64,000 nt of DNA from Pyralis farinalis (Eukaryota > Arthropoda > Insecta > Lepidoptera > Pyralidae): NCBI GenBank assembly GCA_947507595.1, contig OX382283.1:454001-518000 (forward strand), in the 5' to 3' direction. The translations under genes were made by a program, and so were the position numbers. Shown here piece after piece: positions 10,905 through 20,702 of this stretch. The notes under the pieces were generated by a model. The model had not been told where the DNA came from, did not search any database, and saw only the letters and a program-made list of their open reading frames with translations. Numbering within the stretch: position 1 is the stretch's first letter; every line of letters starts with the position of its first letter.

Positions 10905-11120
10905 CTTTATGTGGCCATTAAACCCTAACTCTGTACCAAATTTCAGCTCTCGGAGTTTACGGGAAGTACTAGTTCTCTTCTGATGATCATGAGTGAGTGA
11001 GTGAGTGTCATAAATGCGAAACTTTGCTTTCGCTTAACTTCGGAACTAAATGACATACAGACTTGAAATTTTGGATTTTAAGTATGTGATTATAGCTTAC
11101 TAGATGACGAAAATTTCTGC
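10905..11120 (+). repeat. GGTTCCGTACCC-type repeat, internal fragment
   Basis: ACCAAATTTCAGCTCTCGGA, ACGGGAAGTACTAGTTCTC and GATGATCATGAGTGAGTGAG resemble internal blocks of the same repeat superfamily. It includes a (GAGT)4 tract at about 10991-11008. Ends are not defined. Confidence 0.45.
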
Positions 11121-12114
11121 GTTCTGTTCTTATCCAGAGGTTCTCAAATAGGGGCCTGAAAATGCGGCGAAATGGTTCCAGTAAAGGATGGTACGGCAGT
11201 GTTTGCTTCGCGCTCGACTTGGCGGGGGCACTGCCGTGCACCCCGATGTTAGTGTGAATTTTCAAAGCACGTGTTACTGGTAGCAGGCGGCCGATACACC
11301 GGTTTAATGACACCCGGGCCGTTTGGTGTTCGTAAATAAACATGTTAACAATTCTACCTGTATCTTCACGTCCAATCCCTGGCGGGGATTCATGGCTTTT
11401 CGCTCTAACACGGCACATTTGATCGTAGCAGGTGAGGTTTCTCGTTTCCTTCCACTTTTAGGTCGTATATATGTTCATAACGCATTTTTATTGCTCATCC
11501 GAACCAATGGAGCTCGAAGCCATTAATAAGGAATGAAAAATATTATTAAACTTTGTGTTTCTCTTTATGAAATTACATTAAACATTTACAAATGGCCGAG
11601 CGGCGAGCGCCTTCGTAGACACTTCTTACAAACGGAAAAATATTAAATTTAAATCCATCGCAATAAAAATAATAAAGCGAAAGTACTCCTCGTGCCTGTG
11701 TTCCGGCAGCGATAGAGCGGCCAAGAGTCTCTCCTTTAAAAATACATAAATTATTTTGTCATATTTTTTCTCCCTCTACAAAAAGCTGTAGTTTTAACCC
11801 AAAATCATCCTTAACGCAGCTTATCAACAACTATATTGGCGTAGAGTCGCACCGCTACCAAAGACTGGTTCTGAAAAGACGCTTCCAATCATTGCAAATT
11901 GGACTGTATCAGAGTAATACAAATAGCTCGAGACGCTACATTTTTAGAGGCCACATGTTGTGCTACATTGTATAATAAGCTTTGACACATTGGATTAAGT
12001 ATTAAATTTGAGTAAAGGTCTAGGTAAATATAAAGAAAAAAGAAATCTACTTTTCTTTTGATTGAAGTAAGTATAAGTACGGGACCTAAGCATTGGCATA
12101 ATGTATATCACAAT
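11121..12114. other. unassigned
   Basis: Includes open frames on both strands around 11008-11526 with no recognisable domain. No repeat family was identified apart from AT-rich filler. Confidence 0.3.
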
Positions 12115-12240
12115 AGTTAATAGATTTAGGCGTTACTTTGCGAAAGTCAAATCTATATGCAATTTGATCTAACCTGCCTTGCGTGCTTCCGCCACCAATT
12201 GGTGGCGGAAGCACGCAAGGCAGGTTAGATCAAATTGCAT
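12115..12240. repeat. ATGCAATTTGATC repeat folded into an 84-bp perfect palindrome
   Basis: The repeat reads AATAGATTTAGGCGTTACTT, then CATAATC-free ATGCAATTTGATCTAACCTG, and ends CTTCCGCCACCAATT. Related copies occur at 19832-19917 and 62861-62897. Here 12157-12198 is followed without any spacer by its exact reverse complement (12199-12240). The result is a 42+42 bp perfect palindrome centred between 12198 and 12199. Confidence 0.9.
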
Positions 12241-12547
12241 GTATATCACAATTACAATAACTATGTTTCTCCGTCGTCGGCGGGTCGACAAATTTAAGTC
12301 ATACCGGCTAAGTTCGAGACTATATGTGTTTGTGCGCCTGTCCGTGATCCTTCAAGTGGTGAGACCCCATGCACCTCGGTGAACCCACTTGAATATGGGG
12401 TTCTTATTTGAAACTAAAATGAAATAATTGTTTGAATAGCAGCTTTCTTTGACGTGCCAAAAGAAACCTTATGCACTGTTAAATTAACTTCTGATTTTGA
12501 AATAGATATTGAGTTAATTGATTAGAACTTCACAGATTTCACAGAGG

Positions 12548-12763
12548 AAGCAAGTTGAAGTTGCAGAACGTCGGTCACTTTGCTCATAGAACTGACAACC
12601 GGTGGGGAAAAAGGTTCTCGAACGGCGTTCCCGTACTGGTAAGCGACAACCTGAAGAAATTTGTAGGGAGTGGATGTATAGTGGATCAGGATCGAGGTGA
12701 GCGACTGTTCAGAGTGGTCCTGCAGTGGACGAATAGGGGCTGAAATGATGATGAATATAACTA
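12548..12763 (+). pseudogene. RTE-like LINE, C-terminal end (family B)
   Basis: The plus strand reads KLKLQNVGHFAHRTDNRWGK, then after frameshifts the equivalent of GSRWM and finally LQWTNRG-stop followed by ATGATGATGA. This is the RTE-type C-terminus common in Lepidoptera (KLKWQWAGHIARRTDNRWGK ... QQWTSTG-stop). Only the last 60-70 codons survive. The same family is the host of the mariner at 20.7 kb. Confidence 0.8.
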
Positions 12764-12861
12764 AATTTATTATTATATTTTTTTCTATCGATGTTACCAT
12801 CGTAAGGGCCGCCCGGGGGTTTGTGCAAATGGGTTGTCAGCTTCTTATCTAACAGATGAAT

Positions 12862-13895
12862 AGTAGCCGTGGTAGACGGCAGTTGCTCCGATAGCATGGG
12901 TACCAATGCTGGCGTCCCACTGTCTCCGACGCTGTTTTGCTGCATGTCAATGATATGTTGTAAATTGATGGCATTCATTGTTATGTGGCATTCATTGTTA
13001 TGTGGAGCACAGCACCGGGCTCACTTGTTAAACAGGCCATGCAAACATCTATCGTTCCCTTGGAGGAAAGCCGCGTTAAATTTGTGTCTGAAATTGAGAT
13101 GAGACTTGAAGACACAAGTTTGCGCGTTTACCGCTAGGAAAACACCATTTGCAGTGGTTCGAAAATTTCGGAACACACCTCTTACCATCACCAATAGCAT
13201 TAGGATGCTTGGTGTCGAGATCTCCAGTGACGTACAATATTGGAGTCATCTGAAGGAAAAGGTGAAGCTGGCGTCCGAAAAACTTGGTGTGCTCATCAGA
13301 GCAAAGCAGTACTTCAACGCGAGGCAAAGAGTTATGTTATATAAGTCTCAAGTCAGACCGCACTTGGAGTACTACAGTCATCTTTGGGCAGGAGCACATG
13401 GATACCAGCTTGGACAGTGTGATTCCGTTCAGAGACGAGCTGTGAGAATTGTCGACAATCCTAAGCTTACACACGGTATTGAACCCTGAAGTTTAAGGAG
13501 AGATTTTGCCTCCCTTTGTGTGTTCTACCGATTGTACAATGGTTTATGTTCTTAAGAATGGTTCGATATGATGCCGACGGCATTGTTTTATAACCACACC
13601 GCTCGCCGACGGGCGCCGAGGAGTTCACCTTCATACGCTGGAACCACAATGGTTGCGTACTGAGCGGTTCCAGAGAAGTTTCCTTCCGAGAACCCTCAAG
13701 TTGTGCAATGAACTCCCAGCCGAGGTTTCTCCAAGGGACTACAGCATGCGGTTTTTCAAGAAAATCGTGAAGAGGTTTATAGAGGGCAACGCATGAGTGA
13801 CACTCGTGGTGTCAATGGCTACGGCGTGGTTACGGTGACTGTTTACCATTATGCAGGCCGTATGCATGCCACCTTAGTGGTATAAATAAAATAAA
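12862..13895 (+). pseudogene. R1/jockey-type LINE, RT end and C-terminus (family C)
   Basis: The first part reads VDGSCSDSMGTNAGVPLSPT; the usual NAGVPQGCVLSPTLF block has lost several residues. Next comes a frame-broken equivalent of the catalytic Y-DD region (near 12955-13015), including a duplicated 17-bp GGCATTCATTGTTATGT. A clean open stretch at 13106-13489 follows, with KTQVCAFTARKTPF, LGVEISSDVQ, KLGVLIRAKQYF, RVMLYKSQVRPHLEYYSHLW and SVQRRAVRIVDN, the conserved post-RT part of this clade. Beyond the stop, SLRRDFASLCVFYRLYNG continues in another frame to near 13800. It is 5'-truncated and dead. Relatives lie at 50383-50680 and 58275-58465. Confidence 0.85.
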
Positions 13896-14355
13896 AGAAA
13901 GATCATTTATAAAGTATAGATCACTCGCTTACAAAAACGTTGTGTATTAGCGTCTAAATATCTCAGCCATTGAAGGCTGCTGACCAATGGGAGGACATTT
14001 TAACTAGTAAGTCGATAAGTGACGATTTAACTATCCGTGAACTTGCCAATAAGAGGTGCGCGTTCTACTTCACCCCCGGACGGTAGTGGTGAGGTCAGTT
14101 AGTATTGTAAAATAGTCTCATTGGTTCTCATTCGTTTTCTGTCTCATTGGTCTTCATTTAAAGTGATCTCAGACCGACAATGTTGAAAGTGAATAGACAA
14201 ATATATTGTTAATCAGTATTGGACATAAAATCAAATTTTTAATCACTTGCTTCTGCATTAGAAAGATCTAACGGCATGTTAGATTCTGGTACGCACGCTT
14301 CTGATTAATTTTGACAAATTTGTGCGAAGAATGAGGTTCCGAAATGATCGGCTGG
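13896..14355. other. unassigned
   Basis: No gene or family recognised. It contains a local CTCATTGGTT/CTCATTGGTC duplication near 14118-14150. Confidence 0.3.
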
Positions 14356-14413
14356 AGGGGCCCACAGAGGGGAGGGGCCCACAGAGGGGAGGGGCCCACA
14401 GAGGGGAGGGGCC
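14356..14413 (+). repeat. 17-bp minisatellite, 3.4 units
   Basis: Three perfect units of AGGGGCCCACAGAGGGG plus a partial fourth. Units abut directly with no spacers, so this is a GC-rich minisatellite. Confidence 0.95.
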
Positions 14414-14547
14414 GCTACATGTTCATACAAATTATCGACATATAAATTAGTTAAGTTAACGCAAACGCGGCGCAAAAGTAAACATTTGTAAAGCTCACAC
14501 TCGCCACTCAGACAGAATGCTTGTTTGCGAAAGAAAATCTTTATTTT

Positions 14548-14815
14548 TCTTTTATACTACGTCGGGGGGCATACAAGCATATGGCCCACCTGTTGTAAAG
14601 CGGGTACCGTAGCCTATTAACTTTTGTGGTATATTACGTATCACTCGCGCGATGCCTCCTCTGCTGCTTACACAGCAACTCCTTGGGAGCATACTGGTGA
14701 CCTCACTCACACGCAGGAACACAACAACCCTCTAGGGTGATGTTATTTGGCTGCGGTTTTCTGTGAGGTGGAGGTACTTCCCCACCTTATACTTTGATGC
14801 GCCGGACCTCACTTA
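14548..14815 (-). repeat. SINE-A copy, lacking head
   Basis: Tail block ACGTCGGGGGGCATACAAGC, then GCCTCCTCTGCTGCTTACAC, ACACGCAGGAACACAACAAC and GGCTGCGGTTTTCTGTGAGG down to GATGCGCCGGACC. The tRNA head is missing. Confidence 0.8.
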
Positions 14816-15479
14816 AAAATTCTCAAACAAACTTTGTTATGCGGTTAAAATTTTTGATGATTTCTGAAAGCAACATCATATACGTTCATCAACTTTGTTT
14901 ATTTCACATTTTTCAATACACAAAATTTCGAAAATAAGAGAGGCATAACTTCGTACTCCTACAAATTTCTTCTGATTAAATTCGTTGTGAGTTCCAAGGC
15001 AGCTGTAATTTAACTCCCGGGAAGCAATGAACTTCACTGTTCATTGCCTCTTTGGTGGTCGCCGCTGTTAATTCTGGCTACACAGGAGACACAGTGGTGG
15101 GTATGACAATAGACATTAATTTATTTGCCTCTACAATACTCACATACAGCAAGTTATAGTGCTATAGTAAAGCTAGGTTCTAATTACTTATATTTATAAA
15201 CATTTTACATGCATGTGTGTGCTGCAGTAAGCATAAAGGCCATGGCTCAGTATATTTTTGCATAAGAACTTGTAGAAACACTTATTTTCAGAAATGACCT
15301 GTAAAGTGAGAGTGCAACAGGTTTAATTCGATTAAAGTCGTGTTGTGTAATAGTTGAGTAGAGTGTTTGTATTTATATGTCGTTTAACAAAAGTATGGAT
15401 AGAGAGAGATTATAAGGAATTTTAAAATAGAATACAAACGAATGATACAGCTGTGTAATTGTTAATATGACCCATATGA
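14816..15479. other. unassigned
   Basis: AT-rich, with no open frame of interest and no recognised repeat. Confidence 0.3.
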
Positions 15480-15639
15480 TAGAAGTAAAAATATAATTTA
15501 TGGATAGATTAAAACAATGATAATAGATAACAATAATAACAAAAAATAAATAACATAGTATTTCTCTAGATAGTTGCGAGCAGCGGCCGCTACAGGAAAT
15601 GCTTTGGAATACCATTATTTTTACTTGTTTAGAAGAAAC

Positions 15640-16800
15640 ACTGTCAAGTGTTTTTTAAAAGTGTAGATAGAAGTAGCGTTTCTAATTGGTGGTGGTATAA
15701 TATTCCAACACTTAGTTGCCTGATAGCGGAAACTGCCAGGAAATGCCACTGTCCCCTTAATTAAGTTTGGACACCAGGGCCTCACACAGTCTTATGCGAA
15801 CATTTTCAGTTACCAAACTGAGTATCTTGTATAAGACCTTTAATCGATACAAGCAATTTTTGACTAGATTCAGGACATGAGTCTCATAACGCAGATTAGC
15901 ATCCAGAGTCAGTCCCAGGTTTTTGATTTCGTGTACCCTATTTATTGCATTGCCAGATACTTGCAATGCCAATGTTATATTGTGTAATATTATTACACAA
16001 TATAACATTGGCATTGCATAGTAGATGTAGTTGGATTTATTGGGATTGAGAATCGAGGAATTGTCAAGTGCCCATTCTGATATTCTGATTAGATCGTTGT
16101 TCATTTTATCGACAGCCGATAGTGTATTCTCAGGTGTAGTAGAGACATAAACTTGCACATCGTCGACATAGCAACGATACCTGAAATGACGTATTACACT
16201 TGTAAGATCGGCACTGTAGACAATAAACAGAAAAAGGCCCAAAATAGAACCCAGAGATACTCCCCGATTCACAGTCCTGGGGGCTGAGGTCTGGCTAGCC
16301 TCATCGTCACACATCAGTTTCACCGATTGTGAACGTTTATCAAGGTAGCTATGGAACCATTCCATACTACTAGCACTCATCCCGTAGTATGTTACTCGTA
16401 GTTTAGATAGCAAAAAGGAAGTATTCCAACTATCAAATGCCCGGGAGAAGTCCAGCAATGTCAGTATAGTTAACTCGTCTTGAGCAGCAAGAATGTTGTC
16501 AGTGACGTGCAGTAATGTTGACATTATACCACGGTTTCTTCGAAAATCCGACTGGGAGGAGGGCAAGATGTTGCTGGTCTCAGCATATTTTAAAAGCTAT
16601 TCATAGACAGCCTTTTCAAGTAGGACAGACCTTGTAGGATTGCCAGTTTAAGGCTTCGGGATGACTAAAGCACTCTTCTATTGTGGGGGAAAAACACCAG
16701 TTAGGATGGAGATGTTTATTAACTGCGTAATTATTCTGGAATCCTCGGCAGAGTAATAAGTGGTGGACCTTAAATAAGAGAAGGACGTTAATGAAAGATT
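15640..16800 (-). pseudogene. LINE reverse transcriptase fragment (family D)
   Basis: The minus strand holds a 269-codon open stretch (15757-16566) with RT landmarks in order: SSQSDFRRNRG (residues 3-13), LLDFSRAFDS (37-46), RGVSLGSILGLFLFIVYSAD (106-125, in place of the usual GVPQGSILGP), and CYVDDVQVY near 132-140, the catalytic YxDD box. NPNKSNY and IKNLGLTLD follow. Upstream, another frame continues with TGNPTRSVLLEKAVYE and NILPSSQSDF. Downstream of the stop, FPGSFRYQATKCWN-IPPPIR extends to about 15640. It is jockey/CR1-like, and the catalytic aspartates are intact but the gene is not. A perfect palindrome at 15962-16018 lies inside the frame and encodes the odd YAMPMLYCVIILHNITLA stretch. 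Confidence 0.85.
15962..16018. repeat. 57-bp perfect palindrome inside the RT frame
   Basis: Arms 15962-15989 and 15991-16018 are exact reverse complements around one base (15990). The left arm begins TGCAATGCCAATGTTATATT. It looks like an inverted duplication of LINE sequence rather than an ancestral feature, because it inserts residues not expected between NPNKS and the following IKNLGLTLD block. Confidence 0.95.
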
Positions 16801-16844
16801 TTTAGATGATTAAAAAAAACTATTCTATATTCAAACATTTTTTT

Positions 16845-17035
16845 TTAATTAGTTTTGTTCTCAGGTTATCCCGCTTCCTAATCCGTTGGGATAGACGCGG
16901 CTCGCCGCCTAACACTTCATTTGGCGAAGATACTGATTTTGATTTGTAGCGACTGCCGTCGGACCTTCCCAGGTCAAAGGCAAAACCAGATCCTTCGTAG
17001 GTTAGGAAACACGTCTTTTGAAATGTAAACTGATT
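16845..17035 (+). repeat. interspersed repeat G
   Basis: TATCCCGCTTCCTAATCCGT, CGCCGCCTAACACTTCATTT, GGCGAAGATACTGATTTTGA and AGCGACTGCCGTCGGACC. Copies with the same order occur at 31715-31900 and 48085-48270 (plus) and partially at 28225-28275 and 43655-43735 (minus). Non-coding. Family unknown. Confidence 0.7.
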
Positions 17036-17365
17036 GTTAAAATATATCCACAATATCGATACCACGATTTCAGTAGTAAGTACATGCCTAGGCCGGGATT
17101 CGTACCGAGGACCACTCGCGGTCGATCAATACGTCATCGTATGTGCATACTCCTATATTTACGTAAACTTTTACCAATTGTAATTGTTTTGAGTTTTTTA
17201 TTGTGTCAAGATATTTTTTATCGGCTCTACGGGGTTGCTTTTTCTACGGAAACCTAATAAGTCTCGTAAAGAAATTGATTTACATTAAAACACAAGCTTG
17301 TATTAGCCCCTATCATAAATTCCGGCCATAAATAATTGCGCGGGCTCCAGGTGCGGTAGAGGATT

Positions 17366-17387
17366 GGGGGGGGGGGGGGGGGGGGGG
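17366..17387 (+). repeat. poly-G tract, 22 bases
   Basis: Uninterrupted run of 22 G. It lies between unassigned sequences. It may be a real homopolymer or an assembly or length artefact. Confidence 0.9.
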
Positions 17388-17587
17388 TCAAAATCATGTT
17401 TACAAAACGTTCAAGTAAATTGGATTAGTTTTTAAATTACTGTCACTTTTATTACAGAGTGCTTAATTTAGTATCTCCGTCATAGCAAACAAACAATTAT
17501 ATATTTACTACATATACATATATACATAAGAAGTCGGTAAGTACACAAAGAAATATATAGTAAAATATATTTAATTACAGCATTGTC

Positions 17588-17745
17588 ATCCCCCACCACC
17601 ACATCAACCTTTACCTCATTCCACTGCAGAGATACGGGTCTCCCTTCAACCGAACGTTTACATCATACTCCGCCATGCTGCTCTGCCATGCGGATTGGCG
17701 GAGGCCGCCCGAGAGCCACTGACTTAGCTAAACGTAAGACAGAGT
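17588..17745 (+). repeat. interspersed repeat H, second copy
   Basis: CCCCCACCACCACATCAACC, CACTGCAGAGATACGGGTCT, CATACTCCGCCATGCTGCTC and GAGCCACTGACTTAGC match 4628-4812 in order. Confidence 0.65.
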
Positions 17746-17865
17746 GATTCTTGAGGGAGGTTTAGGTGTATGATTTGTTAACGTTTTATGTAAATCGGTT
17801 GAATATGACGATAATTGTTATATCTTTCTTATGTTAGGTCACACGTCTTTCAAAATGTATTCTCT

Positions 17866-17990
17866 TGGACGTGCGGGTACCTCTCGATGTTTTCCTTCAC
17901 CGCCGAGCGAGTGATAAATATGTATAGGTATACATAAATCCGAAATCACGAATAGTGATGCGTACCCCGCTTAGATTCGAAGCGGGGACC
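17866..17990 (-). repeat. TTTTCCTTCACCGCCGAGC repeat
   Basis: CTCGATGTTTTCCTTCACCG, CCGAGCGAGTGATAAATATG and, downstream, TTAGATTCGAAGCGGGGACC. This block is shared with 33004-33050 and, inverted, with 43460-43565, where a GGTTCGAAT B-box-like motif is present. Probably a second tRNA-headed SINE family, seen here on the minus strand. Confidence 0.5.
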
Positions 17991-17999
17991 ATTTGCTCA

Positions 18000-19831
18000 A
18001 TACTGATCTACTGAGTCCAATTGTGAATCTAAACCAACTCACACAAAAAAATACTCATAATCGGTTCAGCCGTTTAGAAGGAATCCGAATGCACCATCAG
18101 CTACCATGTCCAATCGACCGCCCTCCCCCCCTTAGAGTTATTACGAGTTTTTTTTTAATGCTAAAATACGTGTGAATTAATTTTATATGTTTTATGTATA
18201 TACCGAGTTGTAGGTATATTTATCTACATTAAAATACTTCAAGTAGTGTAGACATAATTATGTTAGATTTAAATCTATCCACATATTCATCGCAACAAGC
18301 TGATGCGACCCGACGTCAGAAAAAACATGTAGCCATAATACGCTATACTCATCGTGCGAGCCGGGGCGGGCGCTGTAAATAATATATTAATTAAGCTGAC
18401 TGTGAAAAAATGAACATAAAATATGAAAGCATTCATACTTCACTCTCTGATCCCGCGGTCCGCGGCCGGAGTCCCGCCGTCCCGGGGGTGCTCCGTAACT
18501 ATCAAACTTTCTGTTGTAAATGATGTCGGAGCCGTGAGTTTATTTCCACAAACTTAACAGTGGTAGGGGCTGCCGTCGGCCCACCATCATATTAACACAT
18601 TAGGCAATCGTAAGTATGCTTGTTTTCCACCCGACGTACGTATAAAAATACACAGTACACGTCAAAGGCAAAATCAGAGGATTTAAATGGAGACTGAACA
18701 ATGAACAAAGGAAGAGCATGTTGGTGTATTCTCTCCACGCCTCCCCCCAGATGTTTTCGTCACTCCGCTGTCATAAATATTAATAAAAAAAGCAGTATCG
18801 GCGAGACAAGGTCTATTAGTGAATGTGGGGTAACGCGCCGCGGCTCGTGACCCCGCGGCGCGACACTCTGCTCGCGGAGCCCCGCGCCGCCTCTGCCTGA
18901 TGCGAGTGACGTTTTACGGTAATGAAGCGGAGCGAAATGAAAACAAATTATATCCATCCATTGACCACGTATATCGTAAACGCTGGTAACAACAACACTC
19001 TCCGACTTTACATTTAACGACAAGGACGACGATAAACCTAATCATATTTAATTACGGTGATTTCACAAAGAATATACTAATATCGCAGTTTTTAGGGATC
19101 CGTAACTCGAATGGTAGTAGTAGTTTGCTTCATAGTTCTATCTCTGCGTCATGTTTCATAGGCAGACGAAAATAGTTATTGTTTTTCTGATGATGGAATA
19201 CGCTTGCAAATTGATTCCTGTTTAAAAAAAGAGAGGAAACTTATTCTCTTTGTGTGTATTAGTTTTTAGTATACATATTTTGTGAAGTGGAATCTATACA
19301 AGTGTGTACATTAACAAGATACATACATAAATGTCAACTCGCAGTAATCCGCGAAAAGCTATCCTGATTTTGATGTCATATAATAGATTAGTAGTTTATC
19401 ATCATCGTCATTTCAACCGCAGGTCGTGCACCGAATACAGGCCTCTCCCTTGGACTGCCATAACGATCGGCACTGTGCAATGCATTGGTTCCCTGCGATT
19501 GGCCCTACGCCCTACGCTGCGTTTTCTATTTCGCGGGCGCCTTTCGTGGTTTCGTTTCCGCTAGTCAACCTGTCTGTCCCGAAGGCCATCGGTTCTTCGA
19601 GTACATAGCCCGTTCACTGTTACTTCTGCTTTGGCACTGATCTATAGTCAAGTCGGTAACACTATTTATACTAAGAACATATTCAGCCGTGTGCGACCTT
19701 CCTTGATCTCGATCTACCAGCATGGTACCGTCAACTGACAGGAAACTGTAGTCCTTTGTCAGTTGCCGCTGCAATTTGGGCTCCTGTTTTCAAAGCGGAG
19801 CCACTATGCTGAGCCAATATAAAAAAATATT
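18000..19831. other. unassigned, with two GC-rich islands
   Basis: Two GC-rich patches (about 18455-18500 and 18830-18900) stand out from AT-rich surroundings. Neither gave a recognisable exon. A short GTTTTTAGGGATCCGTAACTC at 19088 may be a decayed start of the GGTTCCGTACCC repeat. The open frames at 19331-19608 have no recognisable domain. Confidence 0.3.
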
Positions 19832-19917
19832 TAATAGATTCAGGCGTTACTTTGCGAAAGTCAAATCTACATGCAATTTGATCCAACCTGCTTTGCGTGC
19901 TTCCGCCACCAATTAGT
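19832..19917 (+). repeat. ATGCAATTTGATC repeat, unfolded copy
   Basis: AATAGATTCAGGCGTTACTT, CGAAAGTCAAATCTACATGC and GTGCTTCCGCCACCAATTAG. Same sequence as 12115-12200, but without the inverted duplication. It ends just before the mariner relic at 19925, so it may be part of that element. Confidence 0.75.
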
Positions 19918-19924
19918 TAGTAAA

Positions 19925-20457
19925 AAATATAATGCCTTACCCAGGTCAAACGCCGCAACAGTGCTCTAAAGCAAAGCTTACCAGTAAAAAGATAATGGTA
20001 ACTGTTTGGTGGTCACTTCATGGCGTTATTCACTATGGCTTTCTCAGGTCTGGTCAAGTAATAACAGCAGATGTTTACTGTGCCGAACTTCGAATAATGT
20101 TGGCGAAACTGACAGTGAAACAGCCCCGACTCGTGAATCGATCTTCACCATTATTGCTCCATGATAACGCAAGGCCTCACACTGCACGAGAAACCGTTGT
20201 AACTCTACTGGAGCTGCAGTTAGAAACTGTACGTCATCCTCCGTACTCGCCGGACCTCGCTCCAAATGACTACCATTTTTCGTGATTTGGACAATTTTCT
20301 ACGTGGTAAAAAAAAATTCTTCCCAGGAGGCAGTACAAAATGCTTTCACACAGTTTGTCGAATCTAGGTCACCAGAGTTCTATCGCAAAGGCATAAATAA
20401 ACTTCCAATTAGATGGCAGCAATGTATAGATAATGAGGGTAAATATTTTGATTAAAT
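19925..20457 (+). pseudogene. mariner-like transposase, C-terminal half (second mariner lineage)
   Basis: The open stretch at 19932-20285 reads KIMVTVWWSLHGVIHYGFL, then LLHDNARPHTARETV with the second catalytic Asp, then HPPYSPDLAPNDYHF with the third. There are 34 residues between the two aspartates, as in DD34D mariners. A frameshift at about 20280 leads to FRDLDNFLRGKK, then AFTQFVESRSPEFYRKGINK and RWQQCIDNEGKYFD-stop (about 20457), which completes a normal mariner C-terminus. The N-terminal HTH region and first Asp are missing. A possible N-terminal relic of the same lineage is at 36578. Confidence 0.85.
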
Positions 20458-20702
20458 AAATATGTTACATCTTCGCAAAAAATGACCTTAATGTTTCAGT
20501 ACGAATCGACAAAATACTTCAACCCCTAATATTTATGTGTAACAATTATGTTACTCCGTCTCGTTCCGAGTTTCACGCCATACACCAGATATTGTATTTC
20601 ATCATCATCATCATCTCAGCCTGTACTCGTCCACTGCTGGACATAGGCCTCCCCTCCAGAGTGCCACTCGTCTCGATCCTGTGCCACCTACTACTCTGTG
20701 TA

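Noticed and set aside
14356..14413. direct repeats considered as a CRISPR-like array
   Set aside because: Units of 17 bp abut with no unique spacers, and the genome is eukaryotic. It is a minisatellite.
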